Below are positions 21,690 to 34,063 of a stretch of DNA of 64,000 nt, piece by piece. This DNA is from Diplonema papillatum (lineage: Eukaryota > Euglenozoa > Diplonemea > Diplonemida > Diplonemidae). Both the position numbers and the translations under genes were made by a program. The stretch covers positions 124,001 to 188,000 of the forward strand of contig JAPJBO010000082.1 of the NCBI GenBank assembly GCA_030068145.1, in the 5' to 3' direction. Positions within the stretch are counted from its first letter, which is position 1. Every line of letters starts with the position of its first letter. The notes beneath the pieces were generated by a model. It was given only the letters and a program-made list of their open reading frames with translations, searched no databases and had not been told where the DNA came from.

Positions 21690-21876
21690 ACGAAGGAATG
21701 TACTTGGTGTCGGTCACAGACAGTCCCGGACATGGTTAGCCAGAACCCATAACGAAAGCGTGCACCAAATATACAACCCGTAACCATATAGCCCTTTCTT
21801 GCTCAAAGAGAACCCATTCATGAACGATCACACGGAGACCCGAAAACCCCCGGAATTTCAAGCGAACTTTAACTCG
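21690..21876 (+). repeat. dispersed repeat D1, long copy
   Basis: Near twin of 19690-19890, lying about 115 bp after the 3' end of LINE copy A. Confidence 0.75.
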
Positions 21877-22049
21877 GGGCTAAGAGCGGTGCATCCCTTT
21901 GCGCGGCGTCGCGGGGGGTGTTTGGCAGCCGCAGCTCGATAACCTTCGTTCACCCCGATGCCGACTGACCGGTGAGAAAGCGGAAGGACGCGAAAACGCG
22001 CCGAGGAGATTTGAGGTCGCCCCCCCGAGTGACTTCGCCTCGGAACTTA

Positions 22050-22226
22050 CACGGTTGGGGTCCAGCCTCAGGGGCTGGAGTTGAAGCTGGAGATAAAAAA
22101 AGCGGGTGTCACACCCGCTTTTCGGGTGTGGATTTACACGCGTTTTGGTTGTAGCACACCCGCTTTTCGGGAGTGACTCGGGTACCCCCTCTTTAACTTC
22201 AGCTTCTGAGGCTGGACCTCATCGTG
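22050..22226. mobile_element. CACGGTG-family foldback element, copy 1
   Basis: Inverted ends TCCAGCCTCAGGGGCTGGAG and CTTCAGCTTCTGAGGCTGGA, with an interior of CACACCC/GGGTGTG hairpins (GCGGGTGTCACACCCGC). Related to 44913-45017, 60986-61155 and the tandem element at 17153. No coding capacity. Confidence 0.75.
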
Positions 22227-22299
22227 TACCTTCGCGGCCATCGGGCTAAGATCCGTGTAGCATCTGTTCATATCGGCTTAACATGCAGGGTCAAAACCT

Positions 22300-22440
22300 T
22301 AAAGTTTCGTGTCAGATCTTTCCAACAAAGCAAACGACGACCACTTTCGACCATTCTTTGGCCTCTCATGGCACCCGCGAACCTTCTTGAATTACCTACC
22401 ACACCGCAGTGGTAGTCCGCCCGGAAGTGGTTAATATCTG
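22300..22440 (+). repeat. dispersed repeat D3, 3' half
   Basis: Carries TTTCGACCATTCTTTGGCCT and the terminal hairpin CTACCACACCGCAGTGGTAG. Confidence 0.65.
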
Positions 22441-22804
22441 ATACAGCATGCTGAGACATTACGTGAATCTCTCGGGGGTGCTCTGGGGCGGCCCCGAGTC
22501 CGCGCCGCGCGTGTCGTTGGAGCTGCACTACACTGCATTCAGGAGTGGCACACCCATCTTTTTATGTCGGCGGGAAGAAACACGAGAGGGCGAAGAAGTC
22601 TCCACACCGGGCATCTCTAGCAGGTGGTACTCCGCATGTACTTCTGGAGTGCACGTCTAAAGGAGGCTTGACTAGAAAGTAAATAGCCGCAAGGGGTTCC
22701 ACAGGTACGGCGAGTCGATGTTGTACGAAGCGAGGTTGACAGCGACCGTTGGAACGAAGACGAAAACATGTGCACCACGGGGGGCCCGAGAACGCTTTCT
22801 AAAC
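22441..22804. other. unassigned stretch
   Basis: Nothing recognised on either strand. Confidence 0.35.
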
Positions 22805-23175
22805 GAACGTGAACTCGGTGTCGGCCACAACGCCGGAAATGACTAGACTTAACAGGAAATGTGAGCGCGCTCTCAATAAATTGAACAGTCGGCAATAGCC
22901 AACTAAGACACAAACACACACACACACACACACGCCCACACACACAATGGGCAATCGCCACGAGCGGGTGGCAGGAGCCTCGGCAGTAACCTAAAAAGGG
23001 CGGAGGAATGGGCTATATTCCGCACACGCAGGGATTACCCACAACTGAGACTTAATACGCCCACACACTGATAGTACCCACATGACACGTTACGCATACC
23101 AGAATACGATACTTTAAAGAACCCCTTTCGACGATGGGCACTCGGTGACCCCAAGCGAACTTTCACTCGAAAAAA
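22805..23175 (+). repeat. dispersed repeat D1, long copy with (CA)n insertion
   Basis: Begins TGAACTCGGTGTCGGCCACA, contains a CA tract at about 22913-22945, and ends with the D1 core GGGCACTCGGTGACCCCA and CAAGCGAACTTTCACTC. Confidence 0.7.
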
Positions 23176-24524
23176 GCTGATGATGACCCGCCTATGTGTC
23201 ATGGGCGTAAAGGACCGAAACACGGCAGAAAGGACCCGGTGCGGTGACGAGCTCGTAATTATTCCAAGCATGTTCTTGTTCTTGCGATTTCCCCACGCCT
23301 CCCCTCCCCACCCTGGCTCCGCTTCTCCCATTTTTCGCTTCTGTCCTTTGGTTCTGGAAAGTCTACTATGCGCGTGCAAAACCAAGCGGCGTTCCTGCTC
23401 CTCCATTTCGATCCGCCCAGCTCACCACTGCAGCAATAATCCCCGCATTAAGCGGCGACCCGGAATTGTTGCAAGGAGAGTTTGACATAAGAATGGCAAA
23501 CTCGTGGTGCCGAAGGCGATGCGAGAGCCAACCAGAAGAGCCAGAGGATGCCAACCAGAAGAGCCAGAGGATGGCCGAAGTGCGCTACCGGCGCTTGAGC
23601 ACCTGCACCAGATGCATCGATTGCCGCTACCGAATCGAATCAAGTAGAAGGGAAGAGGAAGCTATCCAAACCGGCGTGAGCCTCAATGGAGCGTGGATGA
23701 GTGCAGATCTTGGTTGTAGTAGCGAATATTCAATGGAAAACATTGAAAACATTGAAGGCCGAAGTGGAGAAGGTTTCCGTGTCAACAGCAATTGGGCATG
23801 GGTCAGTCGGTCCTAGGGATCTGAAGTGGTGACACATTGACGATCCTGTTGACCATGTCCACCGGCCCCGGATGATGCAGTCGTCTCTTTTTGAAGGAAG
23901 GGTTGGCCCATGAAACGCTTCACGCGGGGACAGGGTTAACTATCCTGGAAAGCTCCACTTTCTTCGTGTAGCAGGGTGCCTTGTGGATGTGCATGGAAAA
24001 AAACAGGGGAGATCTCATTCCCTTGCATGGGGTAAAAGCCTCTGGCCGACAGGACGATGTAGGTAAGGGAAGTCAGCACTTTTGCGACGTACAACTTTGC
24101 GGAAGGGAAAGAAAGACTCGCCAGTTGTGTTGTTGGAAAGGAGTCCACTGCAACGACGACGTCACCTGGAGCCGAACGAAGACATCTGCACAGGGGTTAT
24201 GGGTAGATAAACTCAAGACACCCGTTTCTTAATTTTTGCCTTGCCGCCGGAGCGAACGCACGCGCGCAAAAGAGAAAAAAAATATATACAAAGAAAACAT
24301 TGGATGCGCCGCATGCATACGAAGGCTGCAAGGCGTCCCAGCCATGCGAAAACGCCCAACCTGTGTGTGCCACTTGCATCCGTGACGCTTCTGGATACAA
24401 AAGACCTCGGGCGCAGAGGAAGAGGACGGACTGAGAATGTAAGCTAGCTTGTTACAATACAAAACCACACGCTCGCAAACTCGCCAGCTCTAGCGACCGA
24501 AAGTTAAGCTTCGTAGAGACGGGT
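23176..24524. other. unassigned stretch
   Basis: Open frames up to about 116 codons (23466-23816) show no domain. One contains an imperfect 18-bp tandem repeat (CAACCAGAAGAGCCAGAG). No gene is supported. Confidence 0.35.
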
Positions 24525-24745
24525 CAACCACAGCACCACAGCTTCAAAGCGGGTTGAGTGAAAGGCAGCGCAGTGCCACAACCCCGTCCGCTCCGCCCTG
24601 TGGCTGACCGTCTCGATCAGCGCAAGCGCCAATCCCCAGGGGTGCGCCACGCCTTGATGTTTTAGTTTGAGAAATCGGTAGCCACTTGACCCGTGGGCCG
24701 TGGCTCTGCAGTACCGCCGAGCACGTGAAGCTTGGCTCCCGTGTA
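24525..24745 (+). repeat. dispersed repeat D4
   Basis: Same order of blocks as 9895-10132, plus the extension CGTGGCTCTGCAGTACCGCC shared with the reverse copy at 40975-41240. Confidence 0.7.
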
Positions 24746-24763
24746 GCAGGCTCTCCCTGGTAC

Positions 24764-25187
24764 TACCCTGAGCCCAAATCCTGGACGTGGTTTCAGGTGG
24801 TAAATTGGCAAATGATCATGATCAGAAGGTCCTACTTACCGGGCGGTTCAGTTAAACAAAAAACCGTACACCGCGAGAGTAGGTCGCCGGCGAATCCCCC
24901 GGCTTCGAGGAGGGCCCTGAGCGCTTGCTCCTTCAGGCCCGTGGCGCCGAGTTCCGCCCAGTCGACGACCTGTAGAGCCGCCGGGTTCTTCCTCGTAGAA
25001 GAAAAAAGTGGACGGATCGTCCACCCCCCGTCACCTTCTTTACGAGGGCGACCGCATCAGTTCGTTCGAACGACATAGTGTTTTTCGTTGACCGCACTAC
25101 CCTGAACCCAAATCCTGGACGTGGTTTCAGGTGGCAAATTGGCAAATGATCATGATCAGAAGGTCCTACTTACCGGGCGGTTCAGTT
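24764..25187 (+). repeat. 91-bp direct repeats flanking 241 bp
   Basis: 24764-24855 and 25097-25187 are almost identical (CAAATCCTGGACGTGGTTTC, AATGATCATGATCAGAAGGT, TACTTACCGGGCGGTTCAGT). The interior shows no recognisable coding sequence. Could be a segmental duplication or very short terminal repeats of a lost element. Confidence 0.7.
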
Positions 25188-25461
25188 TCCTCACACATTG
25201 CATGTGGCTAAAACAAGTTTCTAAAAAATTACAACACACCAGAAAGAGCACTACACTCCTTGTGAAAAACAAACCTCATGGGACCCTCAGAGGCCCTTGC
25301 TTGAAAGGACTCTGTGTCGCCTCCCACGCACGCCCGAAGGGATCTGTTGACCCCAACACACCAGGGCATCTACCGGAGAGACCACTTCCCGACCCTCCAC
25401 ACACCCGATACATACACACGAAACGAGGGAGGGGTGGCTTCTCTTTTGACCTTTCGACCCT

Positions 25462-25502
<41 letters not shown>

Positions 25503-26603
25503 ACACACAATTCAATCATCCGTGCAGGTGGGACGAGTTTCCCATTTTCGTCTTCTTCTTTCCTCCGTGTGAGCCGAAGCTTCTGTTGCCGCCCGCTTGC
25601 CTTCACCCGCAGACTGGGCGAGAAAGCACCGCTTTCTTCTCCGATAAGCAGACTGTGCTGGGTTATCCCGAGTTCTTGCTGCTCGCGCCAGAGATCGATT
25701 TCCCCTCTCTCGTGAGAGTCGAAAGCGACGGATAACAAAAAGCACCCTTTCCGCATCTACTGTCAAAAAAAGCTCAGGCTCTCCTCGATTGTCCCGCTGA
25801 TCATCCAAACGCTTCAAGGATCCCTAAGCGAACTTGCACTCTAAAAAGCTCAGACTCTTCCTCGCCCATCCTTCCTGATCATCCAAACACTTCCAACCAC
25901 CACTTCGTTTTGTTGACAGGTTGTCCCCCCGTGTGCTGTTTGCAGGGCCGTAGTTCCTCCGATTCGTCCAGATTTTCCGCTACGGGGGAGGAGATTTGCG
26001 GAGTTCTCTCATCAACTTAAAAAAAAAAAAAAAGTCGTCGGGAAAAAAAAAGAAACGACGCCCCTTAGGCCTTGGGCCTATATTTTTCTTCCTTTTTTTT
26101 TTTAACAACACACGAACGAGCAACCGTACACAGAACAGCGAGCCTACGCACTTCTTTCGACGGGTCCACGCCTTGTCTTTTTTCGCTTCGGGACAAGGTG
26201 CCTTCTTTGGTTCCTTTAACCCAGGGGGGGGACCATCAAAGAAGGCGCTTTTGTCATCTGTTAACAAAAGGGGTCTAACACACGCGCGCCCGGGTCTGGC
26301 TTTTCTTTGCAGAAAAACACGAAAAGCCTCTGGGCAAAAACCCGTTTTTCACATTTCTTTCTCGATCCGGCGCCTTCCTCCGCTGTTGCGGGTTTGCCGC
26401 CCGAGAGGTCGTGCTGTGCGGGATCGTTGTGAAGTCGTCTCGTTGTTGAGCTACGCCCCTTTCGGCGGAACCTTTTCGTGCCACCGTCGATCCCGAAGGA
26501 CGATCATCGTTTGCGGTGTCCCGCGGCTTTTTTGTTTGTTGTCGGCAAACGGAAGTTTTTTTGGTGACGAATCGCTTGCGTCAGAGTTCGTTTGTTCTTC
26601 TGT

Positions 26604-26638
<35 letters not shown>

Positions 26639-26690
26639 CCGGTTCTGCTTTCAAGCGTTTTCGCGGGTCTTGCTTACACAAACAGAAGAA
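25188..26690. other. 5' flank of gene 2
   Basis: Contains a (CA)n tract at 25463-25501, a short D1 tail (CTAAGCGAACTTGCACTCTA) at 25825-25850, a segment at 26316-26360 (ACACGAAAAGCCTCTGGGCA) repeated at 37066-37110, and a run of 34 T at 26605-26638 ending about 50 bp before the gene 2 ATG. The promoter should lie here, but I see no TATA box. Confidence 0.45.
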
Positions 26691-29600
26691 ATGCAGAGTT
26701 CCCCCGGCAGCGGCGTTTGGCGGGTCGCAGCGGGGTGGCTGTGCTTGGGGCTCGCCGGCGGCGCCGCCGGCTACAGCTGGGAGGACGCGGTGGTCACTAT
26801 CGCGCACCCGCACCCGGACCGGCTGGAGGTGCTCGAGAAGGCGGCCGCCGACTACTCGGCGGCGCACCCGGAGGTTTCGTTCAACATCATCCGCCAGAGC
26901 TGGAACGACCTGTACGCCGACATCCAGCAGAACGCCTCTCAGGAGGCGCCGTCGGGCGCGGACCTATTCATCGTCGGCTCGACTTGGGTGCCCGACTTGT
27001 ACGAGCTGAACGTCCTGCACCCCCTCGACGACTTTTTCGAAGAGTGGGCGAAAAGACGGGGGGACAAAGGGAGCATCGAGGCAGACTTCGAGAAGTCCCT
27101 GGAGGAGACGTACATGTTCCCCGGGCAGAGCCAGGTGCTCGAGTGGCACGCGCTGCCCGTGAACATAGGGACCCGGTTGTTCTTCTACCGGAAGGACCTC
27201 TACCAGAAGCACCGGAGGCTGACCAGCGCACCGGACACGATCGACGAGGCGATCGAGCTCGCGAAGAACGTCTCGCACTTGGAGAACGCCGCGAGGAGGG
27301 CCGCCGGAGGATCGGCGGAGGCCGTCTGGACGTGGGGGGTGCCTTCGACGGGGGACGGGAGCAACGTGATGCAGGCGCTCACCACGTTCGTGATGGGCGG
27401 CGGGTCCAGCTTCGTCGGCAAGCGCGGGGCGTGCAACTTCGAAGACCCGGGGTTCAAGAAGGCGCTCAAGCAGTACACCGACCTGTACCTCGAAGGCGGA
27501 CACGACTTCTACGCCGCCGACGATTACGACATCGCGGCCCGATTTGCCCAGGGCGACCTCGTGCAGATGATCGGCGCGTCGTGGTTGTATCCCACGCTGC
27601 TTTCCGGTTCGTTGTCAGCCGACGACATCGGCGTGAGTCCAGTGCCTTCTGGCTCGCGCGGGCCGTTCTCGTTCCTGGAAGGGTCGGCTTGGGGTGTGCC
27701 GACGTGGCTTGACAGCAGGAAGCGGCGGCTGGTGTGGGACTTCCTGGAGTTCCTCATGGAGCCGTCTGCCCCGTACCTCGCGGACTTCGTGTTCCAGTCG
27801 GACCTGATCCCCGCGTACGAAAGCGTCGTCCGCCGCGCCAAGAGGGAGCGGGCCGACGCGGTGGCCATGCGGCAGCTCCTGCTCTACAACGCCTCGGGCC
27901 CTCCCTTCCCCCCGCCGATGCCGCTGCTGGGGTCGTGGATGCGGGGGACCCCTTCGTCGCACCCGGAGCTCGCGGCTGAGGCGGGCGGGGAATGGATCGA
28001 TTTCGAGGTGGGTGCGCTCGAGGTCGAGCTGCCCGTTGCGACCGAGGTCTTCGGCTGGAGCTTCGTTGCCAACGACGGGATGCCGGCCAGAGACCCGATG
28101 GCGGTCGTGTTCTCCGGGTTCGACGAAGCGACGAACACGTGGGCGACTCTGCAGTCGTGGAGCAGCAACGCGGCCGGCGTCCCGTACGCCCGCTCCACCG
28201 CCCTGCCCGTGCAGGCGCTGTGGAACCTGTCGACCCCCGTGGCGTATCGGCGGTACAAGTTCGAGACGCTTACCTTGCGCGACGGACCGTGTGGCTCGAC
28301 GTGCGACACGATCAACGACCAGCTCGGCTACGCCGTGCCGTTGAGCTACCCGCTGAAGGGGTTTTCGAAGATCGGCAGGCTTGAAAAACACGCGCTGATC
28401 AAGCGGATGGTGAAGGACGTGTACGACTCCGACGGCAACGAAACGGTGGTCGACGGCATCCTGGCAGACGCCTGCCGGGAGTACGACGAGATCATGTACG
28501 ATCCCCCGCTGCAAGCGCAGGACCCGTCCTCGTGGAGCACCGCGTTGACCCTCGTCGTGTCCATCTGCGCCGGGTTCGTCGCTTGCGTCGTCATCGTCGG
28601 CCTGCTCTACCGCAGCTTCCTCGTGCGGCAGGTCACCTACACGCATAACGTCAACCGCAAGCTGAGATCCGACATCGAAGTCGCCGAAGACCTCTCCCGC
28701 GCGGTCGCGATGATGGACCTCGAGTCGGTCGAATACCTCTTCACCCTCCAAAAGCCGAGCAAGATCCAGCTCTCGTTCATCGGCATCGTCCGCATCCTCA
28801 AGGAGTACCGCGCGTATCTGCCGCAGGCCGTGCTGCTCGACGAAGAAAAAGAGATAGAGACGATGCACAGAATCGCTCTTGACAACACGTCCGTGGTGAA
28901 GCGCCCGGTGTGCACACGACCTTTTCCAGCGCGACTTTCTCTTTTTGAATGCGTGAGAAGGAGACTTGCTGCACTACGAAACGCAGGTGAATGAACGGGG
29001 CTCGTGCCGGACGTGGACATTCAGCAAAGAAGACCATTTTGTTACAATCTAGTTGTATTGTTTCTCCCCCGTCGAATGCACCGGGTGCCCCTTAGAGTAT
29101 TGTTTGTCCATAGTGTTTGAGCAAGAGATGTTGGAGGATGTGGGAAGCTCGGTCACTGCAAACCGTGGCCGTGGTGAGCACCCGCACTTTACCGCACTCA
29201 ACGTAGACGATGAGCCACAGCGATTGACGACATTGTTTCCATAAGAAGGTAGCCACTGTGAAGAGAAGACAAGTCAGTTCGCTCTAGCGAGTCGCAGTCA
29301 CAAGTAGGGCGGGAACCTGAGATTTTTAACTGACTGCTCGAACATGGCTTTAGGGCCTCTCCCCTTTGCGGGGTTTCCGGATGTAGCTACGAAGAACCGC
29401 CCGACAAACCGGCCTCACGCGGCTGTCTTGTTTGCAGGCATACACTTTGGTTCCGATGATGGTCCGCCTTGTGTGTCCATGGCTTCAAGGACCGAAGCAC
29501 AGTGCAGATAGGCCAAGTGCACGGTTCCCGGCACGTTCTTGCAATTCCCTCGCCCCCCTCCTTTCCAGCCTTCGACGAGCCCGAGTATTGCCGCGCAATA

Positions 29601-32600
29601 ACTTACAGGAAGAGTCGGCGTCTTCGTCTTCTCATGCGGAAAGCAGCATGCGGGCTTTGAAGGTACGGGCTCTCGAGGTCGGTGTTCGGATTCGGAAAGG
29701 TGTGCACCCATTTCAATCCCCCCAAGCCCCCATCTCAAGCCTCTGCGGTCAACTGAAAGCTTAAAATCCCGGCCTTCAAATCGCGCGAGAACAGGCGAAA
29801 CAGACACACCCACGCACGTGCACTGCTACTGATAAATAGTACGATACTCATACCAGTTTCCGCTACCATAAGGGTTTAATCCTTTCGACGGTGGTCGCCC
29901 GGAGACTGTGAAACCGCGAATTGTCAAGCGAACTTCCACTCCAAGAAAAGAAGGCGTCGCGGGCACCGACATTCACTGGCGCACGGAAGCCATGAGCGAC
30001 GGCCTTTCTCTCGGGAAAAGCGAGCCGGCGAAGTCACCGGGGGGGTTGGGGAGGGTGGGATATCGTGACTTTCTTCATCCAACCACACCCGCTCGGATCT
30101 GGGGTTGGTCCGCGGCCTAACGATCCTTTGGTCTCGCTTCATGTTCAAGGGATGAAGCCGGAGGTGACGGAAAAAATTACCACAGGGAGAACTGGCTTGT
30201 GGCAGCCAAGCGTTCATAGCGACGTTGCTTTTCGATCCTTCGATGTCGGCTCTTCCTAACCTATCCTCGCTGCCACTCACGGTGGTGGCGCAACCGTGGT
30301 GAGACGCACGGCAACAGCAACCAGCAGCTGGCGGTAGTCCACTACACTACCGTCAAAAGCTGATAGGGCAGAAGCTCTTGCGGGCTTGCACCGACTTGAA
30401 GTCGTGTGCTATCACTCGATTGACCTGTTTCATCCACACACCGCTGCTATTGCTAGCGTTGGTTCTTACCTCGGTCCATTGTATTCACCTCGACCCCGCG
30501 GTTTTAAGGCCACGGGGTTGAATCGAGTTGGATTCTTCGGACATGCTGTGCAGGCTCGGACAGACTGACAGACGAACGAACAGCCGTACTTCTCCTACCG
30601 AAACTCGTTGTGTCTGGATACCCTCAGTGAAATCACTCCCCCCCAGTCCCTCAAGGTTGCATACCCCACTTTGGGAGCCGTACAACCCCCTTTTTACCTC
30701 TTTCTATTTTGCATCCCTTTCCTAGACAACATGATGCTAGCATCAACCATGCATGAGAGGCAGTGCTCTGCCTAAACATTAAACTAAGATTTTCCCCCCT
30801 GTTCTCCAGTGAAACTGGCAGTAGCGGCAAAGGGGGGAGAACAAGGGTCCAGCGTACGATGGGGTAGCTCCCCGAGATAGCCACCATGTGTGAGAGAATA
30901 GGCTATCCCTGGAGGTCACTCCACCAGACCGAAAGCTTCTCCCCCGCCCAGCCAGCCCAAAGGAATCCCGGTGAGTCTAAAGTCCCCAATGTCTACAGTA
31001 GGCCTTTGGACCTGGGCCCAAACCATTTTGGGTTCAAATCTCAAAGTCTCAGGGTCCAAAGTCGCAAAGTCAAAAGTAGCCAGGGTCTAAAGTCATTAGC
31101 AGCGCTGAACGCCTCACCTACTCCCCGTGCTCCGCCTAAACATTAAACTAAGATTTTCTCCCCGTGCCGGACATGTCCGCCAAAGTCTAGCTGACACGTT
31201 CCCTACCTCGACACTTTCTCACACACAGGCGCCCTGCTGCGGCTGGCGTTGAACCTCGAAGACCTCGCCGTGCAGTGGGAGAACTTCGCGGCGTCCACCG
31301 CGTGGCTCGAGAAGGCGCTCTCCGCCGTCGACGCCTTCGAAGGCACGTCGCTGACCCTGCGGCCGAATGCGCTGCTCGCGTCGTGGAACGCGCACCGATT
31401 TTCGGCGCGCGCAGCGTCGGCGGCGACCCAATGCGCCCTCAGCCTGCAGACCATGCTCGCCAGCACCCCGCATTGGTGGAGCATCGCGCTCACCGCCGGG
31501 AACATGGCCGTCGGCCACGTAGGTACCAGCACGCAGCGCGCCCCGTTCATCGTTGGGCAACCTCTGCGGCAGGTCGAGACCATGAACGCCCTCGCGGCCC
31601 GTATCAAGGTCCGCATCCTGGCGACGGACAACGTCGTTGAGGCAATCGGAAGCCTCGTGTCGTCGCGCCCAGTCGACGTCATCAGTTCGGAGCCTGAATC
31701 CGACCGTCACCCTGCTGTCGTGCTGTGGGAAGTCCACCGCCCCGCCGAGCGCTGGCGCGGTGCGCCGCCGGACATGTACAACGACATCTGGGTGAAGCTC
31801 CGGCACGGCGAGTTCGCAGTCGCCGACGCCGCCGTCACCGAGCTGCTGAAGGGGTTCCCGAGGGACAACCAGCTTGTGCGCCTCGCGCTGGTGACGGCCC
31901 GGATCCTGTCCACCGGGGCCGAGGCCCGGCCCTACACCCGCCGCCTCTCCGGCTGGGAGGACAGCGAAGGTGTCCGTTCCAGCGGGGCCTCGCCGCAGCC
32001 GGATAGCCTGGCCGCCGCATTCGAGCGCTACACCGACGGCGCCGCGGCGGCGGCGGCGGCGGCGCCGGCGGCGCCCGAAGGCCCCGGGCTGGGTGTGCCG
32101 GAGGGGCGGCCGCCGGTGTCTGCGAACCTGCGGACGGAGCTGGAGCAGGAGAAGTCGCGGTCGCGGCAGGGGGCGGGGCGGGCGTACTGCCCGCACTGCG
32201 ACGCGACGATGGAGCTCAGCGCGGCGCCAGCGGCGGAGCCGCCGCCGACGTGGAAGTGCTGCGTGTGCTTCTCCGAGGGCACCAGCCGGCACTGGACCTG
32301 TGCAGAGTGCGAGGCGAGCAAATGCGTCGACTGCGCGCAGATCTCGGCCCCGGACGACGAGAAGCTGCCCAGGCTGATGACCGACCAGAACGGGATGGCG
32401 TGGCACCGGTCGGAAAAGGTGCTGGGGAAGGGCAGCTACGGCACCGTGTGGCTCGCGATGGACAACGCCGGGAGCCTCGTCGCCATGAAGACCGTTAAGA
32501 TTTCGGAGCGGAGCGAGAAGAGCGACGAGCTGGGCTCCCTGCTTTCGGAGGTAGACGTCCTTTCGGCCATCCGGCACGAGAACGTCGTGTCGTACTTTTC

Positions 32601-33198
32601 TTCCTGCATCGTCGCCTGCCACATCGTGATCGTGATGGAGTACGTGCCCGGGGGCGCGTTGTCCAACCTGTTGGAGGAGTTCGGCCCGTCACTGCCCTCT
32701 TCCTCCGTGAAGCGGTACCTGAAGGACATTCTCCGCGGGCTCGTGTTCCTCCACGAGAACGGCATCGTGCACCGCGACCTCAAACCGGGGAACGTGCTGC
32801 TGATGATCGACGGCCAGTGCAAACTGTCCGACTTCGGCACGTCGACCGACTGGAGGTCCCCCAGCGGGAGGCACCAGGCGCGCGGCAAGACGCGCAAAGT
32901 GGTGGGGACTCCCGTGTACATGTCGCCGGAGGCATGCCGCGGGTCGTGTCAGCAGTCGGTCGACATCTGGGCGCTGGGGGTGACCGTGTTCATGATGCTC
33001 ACGGGGCGGGTGCCGTACTCGATCCGCAGCTTCCAGATCAAGCGGTTCCTCCTCGCGCTGGGCAGGGGGGAAATCGTCCCGGACGTGTCGCGGCTGGAGC
33101 CCGGCCACGCCCGTTCGTTCGTCGAGGATTGCTTCCAGCCCGTGGCAGCGGAGCGTGCAGACGCCTCGAAGCTGCTGCTCCACCAGTTCCTCCTGTGA
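26691..33198 (+). CDS. gene 2: paralogue of gene 1, solute-binding-protein receptor kinase
   Basis: Spliced CDS 26691-28907, 29609-29699, 31229-33198; 4278 nt, 1425 residues. The ATG at 26691 opens a signal peptide (MQSSPGSGVWRVAAGWLCLG). The domain order is that of gene 1: solute-binding domain (ALPVNIGTRLFFYRKDLYQK, FLEGSAWGVPTW), beta-rich domain, membrane span ~617-640, conserved juxtamembrane block, cyclase-like domain, Cys module (CPHC ... KCCVC ... HWTCAEC ... KCVDC, from ~1090) and kinase (GKGSYG from 1169, HRD 1284-1286, DFG from 1304). An Ala-rich linker (~1041-1055) precedes the Cys module. Identity to gene 1 is highest in the juxtamembrane block and kinase and lower in the ligand-binding domain, which fits divergence in ligand preference. 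Splice sites agree with gene 1 in position, phase and donor type (GTGTGCAC). Confidence 0.85.
28908..29608 (+). other. gene 2 intron 1
   Basis: 701 bp, donor GTGTGCACA and acceptor CTTACAG, phase 0. A D7 repeat lies at 29043-29108 (CTAGTTGTATTGTTTCTCCC). Confidence 0.7.
29609..29699 (+). other. gene 2 exon 2 (91 nt)
   Basis: Encodes a Glu/Ser-rich start then SSMRALKVRALEVGVRIRKG, ending in phase 1. Length and phase are the same as in gene 1 exon 2, and it is required to bring exon 3 into frame. Confidence 0.75.
29805..29950 (+). repeat. dispersed repeat D1 in gene 2 intron 2
   Basis: Contains GTGGTCGCCCGGAGACTGTG and the tail CAAGCGAACTTCCACTCCAA, with the CACTGCTACTGATA-type 5' part. Confidence 0.65.
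30750..31165 (+). repeat. dispersed repeat D8, two copies
   Basis: 30750-30800 holds the palindromic AGGCAGTGCTCTGCCT and TAAACATTAAACTAAGATTT; 31129-31165 holds the second half. Another full copy lies at 8788-8832. Confidence 0.65.
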
Positions 33199-33336
33199 GC
33201 CGTCGCCGTGTTGGTCTTCTTAGCATGCCATCTGGACAGGGAGGACAGGCGCGGCAGATTGGGAACCGGAAGATCACTTCTCCTCTCGCTGCTGTGTCCA
33301 ATCAACGTACAAACCTTGGCGGGGTTACATTCATAT

Positions 33337-33403
33337 GTTGAAAACTGCCTCCAGCCCGTTGCTCGGCAACGTGTATCTGCTTGCTTCACCAGTTCCAGCG
33401 TAG
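33337..33403 (+). pseudogene. decayed copy of the gene 2 C-terminal codons
   Basis: Reads VENCLQPVARQRVSACFTSS in the sense frame, matching VEDCFQPVAAERADASKL of gene 2 (33121 onward), and lies about 140 bp after its stop. Short and diverged, so moderate confidence; it parallels the larger tail duplicate after gene 1. Confidence 0.6.
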
Positions 33404-34063
33404 TCGTCTTGGACTTCCTGTGCGGCAGGCAGGGACCTGCCGCATGGAAGGAAGCTTTTCACGAAGGTTCACTGGGTTCAGGCTTAGAGGCGTTCAGCCG
33501 GGGGTAGCATCGCGGCACTGTCCTAACCTTCGCTCAACAGTCTAAACCCAGCTCACGTTCCCACGTGCTCGGCGGTACTTCGGTACCATCAGTGCTCACG
33601 GGACAAATGGCTACCGACCTCAACCGCATGGTGTGTACCTTGGGACTTGTACTGGCGCTGAGCACGAGGCTGCAGAGATGGGTTACTTCATTTTAACCCT
33701 GACGTTGAAGGGCGACGCGGGATGGAGCAGACTTACGGTGTCCGAGTGATCGCTCATCAGAATTCGCTCATCAGATCTCACAAAGGGTGTCGGCTCATTT
33801 GACAGCAGGACGTGTGGTCATGGAGGTCGGCATCAAACAATGAGTGTGTGTCAACTCACCTGCCGAATGCACCGGTCCCGAAAATAATGGGTGACTTAGT
33901 TGGCCAGCCACAAGGCGGTTGGCCCTGTGCTATTACCGACCGGCTCATGATTTATGGTGCAGTTGACCATTTTCTTCTGTCGAACGCTCCTTCTGGACGG
34001 AGAGGAGGGAGGTGTTGTCCGGCACGCAGAGAGCCCTTCTGGAGAAACTGTGGGTCAACCCCA
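33404..34063. other. unassigned stretch with a diverged D4 copy
   Basis: 33530-33680 shows D4-like order (CACGTGCTCGGCGGTACTTC then GCGCTGAGCACGAGGCTGCA, in the orientation of the 40975 copy). No gene. Confidence 0.4.

Larger units (their letters stand above)
29700..31228 (+). other. gene 2 intron 2
   Basis: 1529 bp, donor GTGTGCACC and acceptor ACACACAG after a pyrimidine-rich run. It contains a D1 copy (29805-29950), two D8 copies (30750-30800 and 31129-31165; CTAAACATTAAACTAAGATT) and, at 31010-31105, several spaced repeats of YCAAAGTC or TCTAAAGTC. Confidence 0.7.

Noticed and set aside
24764..25187. LTR retrotransposon with 91-bp terminal repeats
   Set aside because: The interior is only 241 bp with no primer-binding site, polypurine tract or coding sequence.
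31010..31105. tRNA-like GGTTCAAATC box in gene 2 intron 2
   Set aside because: No cloverleaf or A box could be fitted; the region is a run of CAAAGTC-like repeats.
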